From positions 20,478,350 through 20,542,349 of the forward strand of contig CM040452.1 in the NCBI GenBank assembly GCA_022749755.1: a DNA stretch of 64,000 nucleotides. Direction: 5' to 3'. Positions 36,459-49,331 of this stretch are shown in pieces (within the stretch, counting starts at the first letter, position 1; each line of letters begins with the position of its first letter). The translations under genes and the position numbers were made by a program. The notes beneath the pieces are model-generated. The model was not told the DNA's origin, made no database searches, and saw only the letters and a program-made list of their open reading frames with translations. The DNA is from Azadirachta indica. Taxonomy: Eukaryota > Streptophyta > Magnoliopsida > Sapindales > Meliaceae.

Positions 36459-38006
36459 TCAGCTGCTTTTGTACCATGATATAATGTTTGAAGCAGAACC
36501 CTTATTCCTATAAACGATTTTAGGCCTCCCTCTTGGGAAGATCATAGATCTATAAACGACTACAACGATCAGCAATTGCGTCATGAAACATGCAAAACTG
36601 GTCCATACAAAAACTGTTCTCCTCCAATTCCAGATGATCCTTTTTATCGGGGGAAGCTCTGATTCGAGTGTTAATGATGCTGCATATATTTCAGGTATAC
36701 CGGCACCGGCTTTGTATTCTGCTCGCTGTTCCAGAATCACTTTCAAACATGCTGTAGGTTCAAGTGCTTCTTTGAATTCATTCATTTTTATGTTCAGGAT
36801 TTGGGATTCAGATTGGAAGCCGGCAACCAGAGGAGCAGTTTTAATAAGGCTCTCAACAAAGTGAATAGATTGGCTTTTGAACTTCAGCATGCGGGGCTTG
36901 CTTGAGCTGCCTGTGATTTTGCCTTTTGCAGACAGGAATTCCATTCTCACCTTCAAGCACAAAAAATTCCATAAACAGAACGACATTTTTAACTAATTTT
37001 ACTCTAGAAAACTGCGAACTGTAGATTGTGAGGTATTTAAAATGGTTCTTACCTGGAAAACACCAAGTTTTCTGTTGTATTCGGATTCCGGAACTGTCAA
37101 AGAAACAGTGAGGTGTAATTTGCGATTTTAAGGAATGGCACGAGCGCTGACATCTTTCCCAGGTTCTACATTGTCTTGAAGAATTAGGCTTGGAGGATCA
37201 TCCATCCCAGCATAACTCATGATTGGAACAAAAGCAACAGGACTACTTTTTGTGTAATCGAAATTTAGGGTTTCCTTCGCCTGAATAGGCTTCTCTACCA
37301 GGTATTTCATCAAAATGCCACCAAACAAAAAACCTGAAGCTAAAAATCCTAGAAGCATGAAACAGACATAACTTGACCAAAAGCAAGCCCAGGCAAATCT
37401 GATAGCTTTCCCAGTAACAATCTTCCCGGAGACACCCAACATTGTCAAGAGTTTTCTCACCAGATAACCTCTAACTTGCCTCAGAGTTTGAAATGGAAAC
37501 AAGAAGCACATTACGGTAGAATATGACAACCAAATTGGAAATGTAAAGAAACTAACAAATAAATTGAACTAAAATCCAGTAAATTTTATCAGTAACACTG
37601 AGAGGAGAGCAAGAACATTCAGAGGAAATTCAATGATTCCCCCCGAAGAAGAATTTACCAATTTTGACACTTTCATGTACTCATTATTCCGGGCGCCGGT
37701 ATTAACCTTATTTCTTTTCTCTGAAAATTTATATTTTTCACTATGAACCAGATGATTCCCATGCAGCATTTTCCCATCATCCAAGCCAAAAGCAAACGAA
37801 CTGGTTCTACTGGATTTTCGATCCTTCAACATTTTGTCAGCTCCATCAATGGCAAATTTTAACAGGCAACATTTGAGCACATCGTACAGCCCTTTTAACT
37901 TCAAATTGTTTCCGCAATCAAATCTGGAACTTTCACCAGCATTGGAGAAAACCCCATCTTCACCAGTTGCAACGTGATCGATTTCGTAAATGTTGGCTTC
38001 TCCCAT
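36459..38006 (-). pseudogene. seipin (SEIPIN2/3-type) gene with two in-frame stop codons
   Basis: Exons complement(join(36459..36950,37053..38006)), one GT-AG intron; 481 codons if read through. Seipins are ER membrane proteins that shape lipid-droplet formation. The frame starts MGEANIYEIDH and has hydrophobic segments (FPLNVLALLSVLLIKF; AWACFWSSYVCFMLLGFLAS), then the lumenal seipin domain (LTVSLTVPESEYNRKLGVFQ, LKVILEQRAEYKAGAGIPEI) and a second membrane helix (TSFACFMTQLLIVVVVYRS), the normal plant layout. TAG at 37569-37571 (codon 146) and TAA at 37128-37130 (codon 293, at the entrance of the seipin domain) interrupt an otherwise intact frame. The downstream sequence is well conserved, so decay is recent. 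The tail may also be frameshifted (TGA at 36459, an acidic tail in another frame to 36419). Confidence 0.85.
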
Positions 38007-38715
38007 GGCAGAGAATATGCAGAAATTCCACTTGGGCTAATGGGTGCAGTACTAAGTTTATAGGACGGAAATAATGAAATGGCGCAGGCAGCATAAGTGA
38101 TGTTTTCTTGGAATGCTCAATGATTGGATAGTTTGGATTTTGCCTTTGGAGCATTAACCAATGAGAAATTTTGATGGCTGATCACACGGCTGTCATTGGC
38201 TAATCTTTAATCAGCTTTTCAGGATAAGCTGCAGTATGACACACGGTTCAACATTTTTGCTTCCTGCAAAATTTTGTCCCAATTTCAATTTTCAAGCCAA
38301 CAAAGAAGTAAAAATTGAACAATGTGAGGGGGCTCTGGTCTGATTATTCATGGCACACACACCCAGGTTTTGCGGCACATGCACAATTGACATAAGTAAC
38401 TGGGTCTTATCTGGTTAAATTACTGTATTGACCTTGTAAGAATGCAAGAATACATTCATCAGTTTATGATATTTCACAATAATTTTCACGTAAATTTTTT
38501 ATTGGTGAAATTTTGAAGAAAAAGTCTTAATGACAAAGAAACTTTAAATAAGTCATTGTTCTTAACACTCAAGATTCTGGCTATTTTCAATCGCAAAAAT
38601 ATATAAATACATATTTCTTGTTCATTCTAACATTGTAAATTCTTGTTAAACTGAATCAGATTGAAAGTGAAATTACACAATTTCAAATCAAGATTTCTCA
38701 AATTTCCAACGATAA
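38007..38715. other. spacer between the receptor kinase end and the seipin pseudogene start
   Basis: Both neighbours are on the minus strand. It should contain the seipin promoter and the 3' UTR of the receptor kinase. No coding sequence supported. Confidence 0.5.
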
Positions 38716-41700
38716 TCATGAACTCGTGTCATGGTGATCCTTATTAGGAAGCAGGCTCGATGAAGAATGCTCTCTAGTCTCATAAGTATTTGGGACAGAA
38801 ACAGAGGAATCTGTCCATGGTGCTTCCATTGACATGGTTCTCTGCTCCTCACTTTCTTGAGAAAATGCCGAGACCCGTGTTTGGCTGTCTTGTGATAATA
38901 TCTCAAAGGCTTTGAACCTTGCATCCTGGCTATCTGCATTGCGCTTAATAAGTGGTGCTTGGACTGCAATTTTGCCTTCAAGCATACTAACTACAGAAGA
39001 CATTGATGGTCTGAGAGTGGGAGAGGGGTTCGTGCATAAAAGAGCAATGTTGAGCATTGTCATGGCTTCTTTTTTGGAGAATTTTGAACCTAGACTTGGA
39101 TCAACAAGCTCCAGGAGATTTCCTTGCTCTTGCAGAACATATGCCTACAGTTCCAGAAGGGAAAAAATAACAAATGAGGGTCAGCGCATTCTCCAAGCAA
39201 GTAGCAAAGAAGCAAACTGTATAATTGCAGAAGGAACTTAATTACCCAATCAAGAAGATAAACAAACTCCTCCTTTGGCCTGTAATTAGTGTTGCTCTTC
39301 CCACTAACAATCTCTAAAGCAACAACTCCAAAGCTGTAGACATCTGCCTTGTCTGTCAAGTAACCTCTCATTGCATATTCAGGCGCCATATAGCCTCTGG
39401 AGAAGACACATACATCAAATTATAAACTAACATCATGCACCAGCCAGTGAAGATTTAGAGCAGAAACTAAAATATTTCAGCACCCAAATAATTCTTTAGA
39501 GAGAAAGAGAGAACTGACATTGTTCCGGCTATACGTGTGCTGATATGGGTGTTCTCTTCTTCATCGAGCTTAGCTAAACCAAAGTCAGATATCTTAGCAT
39601 TTAGGTCCTTGTCAAGCAGCACATTGGTTGCTTTTATGTCTCTGTGAACAATTTTCAACCTTGATTCCTCGTGAAGATAAGCTAATCCTCTGGCTATATC
39701 TTGGCATATCCTTTGTCTTGTTGCCCAATCCAAGTGAAGTCGTTGTTCCTCTTTACCTAGAACAGAAGACAATTAGAGGGAGAGATAGTTCAATCATCGT
39801 TTAATTCTAGAAATTTATAGGGAATGTATATGAGATGATAGTAAGGCAATTACCAAAAAGTGCACGAGCGAGACTATTGTTTTCTAGGTACTCATAAACG
39901 AGCAACAACTGGTTTCCTTCAATACAGCAGCCGTAAAGCTTCACAAGATTCGGGTGCTGTAAAGCAGATATCATGCCTATCTCATTCACAAATTCTCGGT
40001 TCCCTTGCTTTGATTTTGAGGAGAGCTGCTTAACAGCAATTACTGCACCATCTGACAGTGTACCCTATAATAAAAAAAAACTATTTCAAAATAACGTAAA
40101 GATGGTCTTTCAGGTTTTTAGCCCAAGGTATAATACTAAAATCTTGTTTTACCTTGTAAACTGGTCCAAATCCACCTTCACCAATCTTATTTGCAGCATC
40201 AAAATTATTGGTGGCAGTTTTAATTTGTCTTAGAGTGAAATAACCAGTTTGGAGATCTAGTGCACGAAGTTCTGTAACCAGAAAACAAAGTGAAAATAAA
40301 CAAATCAGTTGTTTTGATTGGCATGCTGCACAATTATATTAATTTCAAAACAGAATCAATATTACCTTTATCTTCGAGATCTTTTCCCCCCAAGTAACCC
40401 ATTTTTCGGAGTACAAACAACAACAGGATGACAACTGCACATGAACCAGCTACAATGCCAACAATGGCTCCAGCAGACAGCCCCTTGCCAGTATCAACTT
40501 CAAAGTCTACAAGAACAGAAAGCAGTTACAGGAAAAGTTGGCAGAAAGAAAGTATCGGAAATTATTATACAGAACATAGAAAATTTACTTGGTGTCACTG
40601 TAATAGCAGAAATAAGAGGTCCATAGACGCCTCTGTCTGGAATTGCAGTAGTTCCTTTGCCTGCCCAGTATAAGTGGATCTCCAGAGTGCTAGCAGTGAC
40701 AGAAATATTTTTAAATTCCTTAGTGATGCCGATACCAACATCTCCAGCTTCCTCCATGATATCAAAGTCCTTCAGATATTCTTTCCCCTGTGTACACAAA
40801 AAGTTAGATATTTGGAAGCTTAACAAAAAATCAGCAAAAAATGCTAATAGTTGAAATTTGTATGTTAAGCTTGCTTACCTGAATTGATACATCAAACCTT
40901 CGCTTTCCAAGACTTCTATATGTCTGATCATTAGTATACATTATTTCAGCAAAGTGCAGCTTCACTGTGTAACTTCCCTTTATCATGCACAAGCCATAAT
41001 ACCTGAGTGATTGTGGTGAAAGGCGTGCAGTTTGGTAGTATGCTGCACCACTCATATTCAGGCCATATTGGTTTCTTGCTGTGTACAAAGAACTTTCATT
41101 GCCCAGATAAACCCCCATGCTGCTATAACCCCATCTGTTTCCCACCAAAGCAAAGTTTGATGGACCCTTGGGGTTTAAATCCTCTTCATACTCATTGTCC
41201 TCAAACTCTATTTCACTCCCTCCGCAGTTAATAAACAAGGAATGGTCTGCCGATGCAAAGAAAATGTGTTATAAAATCATTCTGCAGAGAAAATGATAGG
41301 TTAAATCATATGGTTATTGCATTTCATGAAAACACAATCTGACATGTAGTTTTGCTTACGTTTCGCTTCTTCAGGGCAAGTAAGGTCCTTCTTCAAGCAC
41401 CAAGAATTTCTACAGGTTGAAAATTTTTGTTTAGTTAATCACTGAAGCAATTTCCAAAATAAGACATGAAAAGGAAATAACTCACGAGTTGCTCCCCAAG
41501 GATGCAAAACTGGAGAGTAAGTTCCTGTGAAAAGATGAAAGCAGAATCTTAGAATCTATGAGTAACAGAGATATGAAAGAAAATATTTCACCATACACCA
41601 TAACTGATATGGAATACCTACACATCAGACTCTCGGCAAGTAAATGGAAATGGCTCTGTGAAATTGTTATAAGATAGATCGCTGCATAAAGTTTTCCATG

Positions 41701-44700
41701 GCATAGATAAGGAGATCATTAATTACAGCTTCAATCTTGCTTCAATAAAACTTCACAGAGTAATGATAAGACTTACAAGTTCTTGTCACTGTTCCGTATC
41801 CAATCGGGTACTCCTCCCGTCAATGAGTTGTTAGTCAGAAACCTAAACAAAAAAGGCAGCAGATCAGAATGCTTAGTAAACAAGCAAGCAATCAATAAGT
41901 AAATGCAGGTGAACTCAGAAATTAAGAGATGTCAAATATTTATGTGTATGGATTTGCTAAATGTACTTATTAACTTACATGAAATCTATGGCCTTCAAAT
42001 TCTGCAGTGTCCCCGGAATAGTACCAGTCAATTTGTTGAAGCTCAAGTCCCTGCAATTATAAAATAGGCTCATAAAGCGTGAATCACTAAAAATTATTCA
42101 TCACTGTAAGAGATTATCACAAAAGCAACTTACAAAATTTTTAGTTCTGTCATATCTCCAATGTATTCTGGGATTGTATCAGTAATGAAGCAATTTCTTA
42201 GCATCCTGGGAAGGAAATCAAATTCCTTGGTAAGTTAAATCAATTAAAAATTTGCGACATAAGATGTTGTATTTCAGTCGTTTTGAGGAAATGTCAACTC
42301 ACAATCTTGCCATCTTTGTCATACCCTGCAGATCAGGGAAAGGAGAACTCGATGATCCCCTCAAATCAGATATCCTCCTGAACAAATAGATACAGTTAAG
42401 AAATTATCAATTATTCAATCATTCAAATGTTTCCTAAATGTAAACGAGCATAAGAAAGTTAAAACAAAATGCAATAATTATTTTACGCAGCCCCAAATGC
42501 TTACAGCTCAGTTAAGTTTTTCAACTGGGATATAGTGGAAGGAATTGGCCCTTCCAGGGATGTGCCCTGCAGATGCCTGAAACAAATTTAAGATATCTCA
42601 GATAACTGTAAAATAAATACAATTGTAATATAGTTTCAAAAGTAAAAAAGTACACATATGGGTATCCAAATTGAATGCAGACAGAACTTACAGCTTATCG
42701 AGTTTATTCCAGTTGCCAATGAAATCAGGTATCTTCCCAGTCAAGTTACTCCCATCTATCCGGCTGCATGTGGTTATTAAAAATCAGCAATTTCTGAATT
42801 CAGAACCCTATATTTTGTAAATTTGTGTCGTGTTAAGTCACTTACAAATCAGTTAAGTTTTTCAGATTGCCAAATGACACTGGTATTGATCCTGTAAAAT
42901 TGTTCGCAGAAAGCAGACTGCAGGAGTTGCACAACAAACAAAAGGTTACAATTTATAATGTAGCCAAAAAAAAAAAAAGAAAAGGTCGTCTGTCCTTCAG
43001 AAAAAGAATACATGGGAAGCTGCGTGACAGAAGCCTTACATTCTCCTTAAGTTATTCAAATTTCCAAGGTTTTCAGGAAGGGGTCCTACAAGTTGATTAT
43101 CTTCCAAGACCCTGGCAAATGCAGATTTAAACTGTCATTGATGTTTCAAGTCATTCTTTCTTCGTTTAAGAATAGACGTTGCTAGATAACTTACAACTCC
43201 TCAAGTGTAGCAATGTCACCAATTTCTGGAGGAATTGGACCACTAAGGCGGTTTCCCAGGAGAAGCCTGCAATGAACAAAGAGTTACGTATTTGAAAAGC
43301 ATTAACTTACCACGAGAAATGCAAGGAAGTCATACACCTCAGCTAACAAAAGCAAAGAGTAACTTACAGCTTGGTAAAACTTTGGAGACGAGTGAAGCTG
43401 GTGGGTATTGATCCATTGAACAAGTTGCGAGAGAGATCACTATTTAAGAAAACCAACTTCATTTAGCTATCAATCTTTAAAAAGGGCATTTGATAAGAGT
43501 GTCAAACATTCACAGTGATAGTAAAATTAACAACGATCACCGGATAGTTCTTTAATTCGGTATCAGAAAACTGCAAATAAAGGGATATTGACTTACAGTT
43601 CTCGGAGAAAAGTAAGATTTCCTAACTCTTCAGGTATATTTCCAACTAAATTAAGAGCTTTCAACCAGCTGTGATACCGAAAACAAAAAAAAAAAAGGCA
43701 TAAGAAAAGAAAACAAGAATAAAAATAATATAATAAAGTAAGGTCTAAATAGTAGAAAAAGAGTAAAGGTAAAGGAAGAAGGTCATACATGCTAGTGACA
43801 TGACAAATAGTGCTGCTGTTAAATGTACAGTCACATGTAATATTGGTTCCGATTGAATTGGTGATAAGATTATTCCAGGCACGATCTGTGCAAGAATTTT
43901 GGTTGACTTGACCATTTCTGAAATTCAGTTTTCTGAAAACTGTTTGGAGAGTTGTCACTGTTACACAGAAATGATAAAAGTAGGTTAATCAGTAAAACAA
44001 TTTCATGTAAGCAAGGATAAACAACAGGTATAATCTTCTGAATGAGATCAAATTAAACCATTAAAATTACATTAACAAAATTGACCCACTTCCCAAATTT
44101 CAATGTCAACATAAAAAATTAGACTGAGTCAAACATTTAATTTGAAATGCCAGAGCTATATATTCAAATTTGACCATGTTATAGATAATGGACTTGGTCA
44201 AAAACTGAATACTCTTTCCACAAAGTAATGTCAAACATGTTCACATATCACAAATTTAAATTCCCAATTAGTTTTTATTTTCACGTAAAGGTGTTCTAAA
44301 GCATCAAATGTTTTACAAAAGCATTCCAAGTTCTTTCCTAATCTTCAAAAGTGCTTTTTAGAATAGTGTTTATAATGTCCTTAAGAGTCGTTTTTGTATA
44401 CTTCAACTAGATAAAAACAATTTTGACTAATTAAAAGCACTTTTAAAAGTAGCAAAAACAGAACCGAACATCAACAAGACAACCAAAGGAATAAAAAACC
44501 ACATGGAGTATGAACGTTGACAGTAATTTATAAACGGTTGATATGCAAACTTAAGCCCATTATCAGAAAACAAATGTCACAGAAAAACATCGCAATCCAA
44601 GTTGCAAGAAAAACAAATGGACAGTTTTGTTTTTCGTGAAGATAGTCAAAAATGATAATGCTATACTTTTGCATGATTAATGCATGCAGATAAAGTGTCT

Positions 44701-45198
44701 CAGATCTACAGAATTAGTAGACCCATGGGATCCCACATCATTTAATTATCGAGCAAAATGGACAGAGCAAATATCAACATCACTTCAAAAGAAAGTTTAT
44801 CTCTTTCTCGCAATTGCCAGATTAATGCCAACGAAAATGATAATCTCACAAGCAATCACATTGAAAAAGAACATAGAAATCATATCTTATCAATCAAGTG
44901 CCAATTAATGTTAACAAAATAATAAGTATTAAATTAAGTTTGCGGGTACCCGTCAGTGCTGCATAATTCGACAATGATAGATACTAGTTAAAATGCTCAC
45001 CGATTGGTTGTGAGAAACCAATTGAAAATAAAATTTTTAAGCGGTAAATATTGAAAGTGTTTTCCTAGATAACTTGTTTTCCTGGAAAAGTGAAGGGTTA
45101 TCAATATTTCAAAAACTCTTGTATCCTGTCCAACATACACTCTTCAATCAAACAAAATTATAGTAAATTATTCGGTGAGAGAGATTTATCTCTAAACA

Positions 45199-45269
<71 letters not shown>

Positions 45270-45790
45270 GGAATTATTAAGAGAGAGAAACGGATCCTTT
45301 AGTGGTCCCGACTAGTTAAAAATAAATGAAGAACTGTAATTCAGATATTCTCTCTTTTTAATTTTCCTTTGAATTCTCTCCATCCAAACAAAGCATTCTC
45401 ACAAAAAATTGTTAAAAACAGAACAAAAACATTTTATAGAACCATAGAGGAAATTAATTAATTAATGATTGAGAATCCCGCTTATACATATGAACAAAAG
45501 AAGCAAAACTTCTACTACAATTTTCCTAGCTTTTCCTTCGAATTCTCGGCAACCAAACACGATAGGTTGTTTCAGATGATTGTCAAACTATACACAGAGA
45601 GTAAGAAAAACAAAAACTTTGTGCTTTTCCAAATATAGAAAGTGTGCGTAAGAGTAATTAGTTTATTGTACTTGCCTTCTTCATCAGGCAAAACTTGAGC
45701 GTGAGATCCAAATTCTGCACAGCAATCGAGAATCAGAAATCCTAAAGCAAGAACAGAAATAATTCTGGTGATGGAGAAGCCAAAACCCAT
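38716..45790 (-). CDS. LRR-malectin receptor-like kinase (LRR-VIII-2 type), copy 1
   Basis: CDS complement(join(38716..39144,39246..39396,39519..39756,39854..40064,40153..40271,40366..40506,40589..40787,40879..41246,41360..41409,41486..41524,41622..41681,41777..41842,41979..42050,42134..42205,42303..42377,42505..42576,42692..42763,42846..42917,43040..43111,43195..43266,43368..43439,43597..43668,43789..43957,45676..45790)), 24 exons, 1025 aa, no lesion. Plasma-membrane receptor kinase. Signal peptide at 1-25; leucine-rich repeats at about 95-360, mostly one 72-base exon per repeat; malectin domain about 412-596 ([10 protein letters not shown] to [11 protein letters not shown]); membrane helix about 607-630; kinase from about 655 with [31 protein letters not shown] and APEYAM, so catalytically competent. 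Related Arabidopsis genes are At3g14840 (LIK1) and At1g53440. Exon 1 ends in a GC donor (AAG|GCAAGT). Divergent paralogue at 53900-59894. Confidence 0.93.
44280..44480. repeat. possible MITE in intron 1 of receptor kinase copy 1
   Basis: AT-rich block rich in AAAAGCACTTTT/AAAAGTGCTTTTTA words in opposite orientations (44344-44360 and 44436-44452), as in many small hAT-type plant elements. Termini were not resolved. Confidence 0.3.
45201..45269. repeat. (TAA)n microsatellite
   Basis: About 23 perfect trinucleotide units in intron 1 of receptor kinase copy 1, long enough to be highly polymorphic. Confidence 0.95.
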
Positions 45791-47271
45791 TTCCCTCTGC
45801 AACAAAAACTGCTCGTCCTAGGTAGTTTCAGCCAAAGTATTGCTCTATCTGACAACAAAACGACACGCAGTTTAACGAGAGAAACAAAGTTTTGCGTTCA
45901 GAGTGGAGTTGTTGGAGGACAAGAAGAAAGGAATAAGGAGATGATGGATATTAGAGATGAGGAGACAACAGCCTAGAAATGGTTTTGCTTTCGTTTTAAT
46001 ATCGACAGGCTTGTCCTAATGCCATGTGGTCAAAGTCGTAAAATAAAAACAAAAACACGAAAAATAATTTCAGAAAACAGGTAGATGCCATACATGTCAG
46101 GCTGAGAGAGAGGGATCGGGTTTGATGGGCTTGAATCTTGTTTATTATTGTGTGAAAAGTTTGATTGTGTTTTCTAAAAGTACGTTGTATGAGTGTGCGG
46201 GCAAAATGCCAGCGTCAAGGAAAGGAGAAAACAACGAGATGAAATTGTTTTCTGAAAACACTGTAGAAAGAGTGAAAAGGTGTGAGGGGGCAAGGACTAT
46301 TGACGAAACTGAGACTGCCCTAAGCCGCCAGGATGGATTGAGCCACGTCAGCAGACTGCTTGTCTGTAATCTTTTATTCAATAGGACACGCACGGTATAA
46401 TGATATAAGATATTTTTTAAAAAAATAATTAAATAATGATATAAGATATTTTTGCCTTAAAAAAAGAATGGTCAATTTTGTGTTCATAACCGGGTTCCCA
46501 TGAAACATCCCAACTCTTAAACCACATTTTTATTTTTATTTTTTTAAAAGAATGACTACATTTAATTATGAAAAGAGAAGTAGGCCTACCCCTATTCTAT
46601 ATTAGAAAAGTCATACTTAAATTATAATTGTAGTAGGCAAAAGACAATAGAGCTTTTTGTGACATTTAAGAGAGCAACCCTAATCTCAAACCTTCATTTA
46701 GAAGTTAGAAAATTGAGTGCAATTGATTTTACATAATATGGTAATAATTCTTTTTATACTAAAAAAAATTCTCTAAAACATCTTAAATAAGTAACAGTAA
46801 ATACAAAAGAAGAATTTTATTTAATGCTTAAAATCACTTATATATATATATATATTATTGGCGGACAAACAGATAGGATCAGATTAATTATTTAAGCGGG
46901 TTTTTAAATTGGTTTCTTAATTAGGTTAAATATCTTACCCGAAAAAAAAAATTATAATAATTGGGGCCATTAGTGGTTTGGACTCTGCGGAATGCAATTA
47001 AGAACTTGCTTTGTTTCTGACAGATAATAATAATAATTCACATGCTATAATTCGTTGGAATTGATGCCATGTGAATTTAATGAATATGAATTAATCTAAT
47101 TCTAATCTAATATGATAAAATATTAATTAGTTGAAGAAAAGTAAGAGCTGCTTTTTGTCCCTTTTTTTTTTTTCCATATGACAGCTGTACCTGTCATAAA
47201 CTTTTTACTATTCCGGTCAAATATTTCACCCTCGTTTGCTCTTCATAAATCATTAGCAGATTCTTCACTAC
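45791..47271. other. upstream region of receptor kinase copy 1
   Basis: No coding exon supported. A TTGACC W-box core lies on the minus strand at 46028-46033, about 240 bases before the ATG. A short direct repeat (AATGATATAAGATATTTTT) occurs twice near 46400-46455. Confidence 0.5.
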
Positions 47272-49331
47272 AATTATATATGCGTTATTAATATGTAAAA
47301 ATAAATAAATAATTTTTATAACTTTTTATAAAAAAATATTAATAATTTAAACTCAAGAATTATTATAAATATCATCAATTTTAAAGATTTATATATCTAC
47401 CTTTAAATTTATAAATTATTTTTTAAAATTTCACCTATCAACTTTAAAGAGTTAACAATTTACCCAATTTTTCATTAATTGTTACTAAGTCTATCTATTT
47501 TTTACTTCAATTCATTTGATATATATATAAATATATTTTGTTGATATCGAAAATTTGCAACTCCCATATTCAGTACCAAAGTGTGCAAAAATTGTGACAT
47601 CTGCTTTCGAAGCTTGAGTTACTTTGTAAAATAAAATAATAATTAAAGATAATTAGATTTTTCAATAAAAATCATTCAGTGTTTAAATTAGTTTATAGAT
47701 TTTTTTATTTATATAAAGAAAAATTGATATTTTACTCCGATATTTAAAAAAATACAAATACTTCCTGATATTTGGATAAATAGGTAAATAACCTTTAAAC
47801 ATTTATTTTCATTAGTGAACCTATTAGTTTATTATTATTTGTATCCCTTATTTTTTATATAATAATACTTTAATATATATGATATTTTAATATAACACTT
47901 TACTCTCTATTTTAATATTTTTTTTTATAATATAATTTTTTTTTTAATATAAAAATTTAGTTCATATTTAATATTTTTTCATAATATATTCAAGAATAAA
48001 TATATTTTTAATTTGTTATTTTAATAAAAAATTTAAAAAATAAAATATTATTAAAAAAAATTTAAACAATGAGTTAAATTAAACTCATATTAAAATATTT
48101 TAAACTCATGTTAAAATATTTATATTCTTTTTTTTTTTTTCTTCAATAAATTTGATATTTAATTATTAAAAGAATTTTGAAATATATTTTAACATTTTAT
48201 TCTTATATTAATATTTTTTTTAAAAGATTATATTAAATTTATTATATTTTCTTGACAAAAATTATGAAAATATAAAGAAAAAGGTAAAAAAAATAATAAA
48301 TAATTATATGTGCATTATTAATATGTAAAAATAAATAAATAATTTTTCTAACTTTTTATAAAAAAAAATATTAATAATTTAAACTCAGGAATTATTATAA
48401 ATATCATCAATTTTAAAGATTTATATATCTACCTTTTAATTTATAAATTATTTTTTAAAATTTCACCTATCAACTTTAAAGAGTTCACGATTTACCCAAT
48501 TTTTTATTAATTGTTGCTAAGTCTATCTATTTTTTTACTTCAATTCATTTGATATATATATATATACATATATATTTTGTTGATATCGAAAATTAGCAAC
48601 TGATACTCAGTACCAAAGTGTGCAAAAATTGTATGACATCTGCTTTCAAAGTTTGAGTTACTTTATAATATAAAATAATGATTAAAGGTAGTTAGATTTT
48701 TCGACAAAAATTCTTTGATTCTTAAGTTAGTTTATGAATTTTTTTATTTATATAAAGAAAAATTGACATTTTTTTCTAACGTTTAAGAAAAGACAAATAC
48801 CCTCTGACATTTGAATAAATAGATAGATACCTGAACTTTTATTTCTGTTAGATTACTGGTTAATTTATTATCATTTGTATCTTTCATTTTTTATATAATA
48901 ATACTTTAATATATATTTTATTTTAATATAATACTTTACTCCCTATTTTAATATTTTTTTATAATATAATTTTTTTAAATATAACAATTTAATCCATATT
49001 TAATATTTATTCTTAATATGCTCAAGACTAAATATATTTTTAATTTTTTATTTCAATGAAAAATTTAAAAAACAAAATATTATTAAAAAATATTTAAACA
49101 ATGAGTTAAATTAAATTCATATTAAAATGTTTTAAACTCATGTTAAAATATTTATATCTTTTTTTTATCTTTTCTTCAATAAATTTGATATTTAATTATT
49201 AAAAAAATTTTGAAATATATTTTAACATTTTATTCTTATATTAATATTTTTATTTAAAAGATTATATTAAATTTATTATATTTTATTGAGAAAAATTATG
49301 AAAATATAAAGAAAAAAGTAAAAAAAAAAAG
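47272..49331. repeat. 1,030-bp tandem duplication, AT-rich
   Basis: Two head-to-tail copies (47272-48301 and 48302-49331) begin AATTATAT.TG.....TTATTAATATGTAAAA and stay alignable throughout (shared ATCAACTTTAAAGAGTT, GATATCGAAAATT.GCAACT, CAGTACCAAAGTGTGC). No long frame in either. They form the left part of the larger palindrome. Confidence 0.85.

Noticed and set aside
38912..39241. 109-codon plus-strand frame over receptor kinase copy 1
   Set aside because: Antisense shadow of the last kinase exon.
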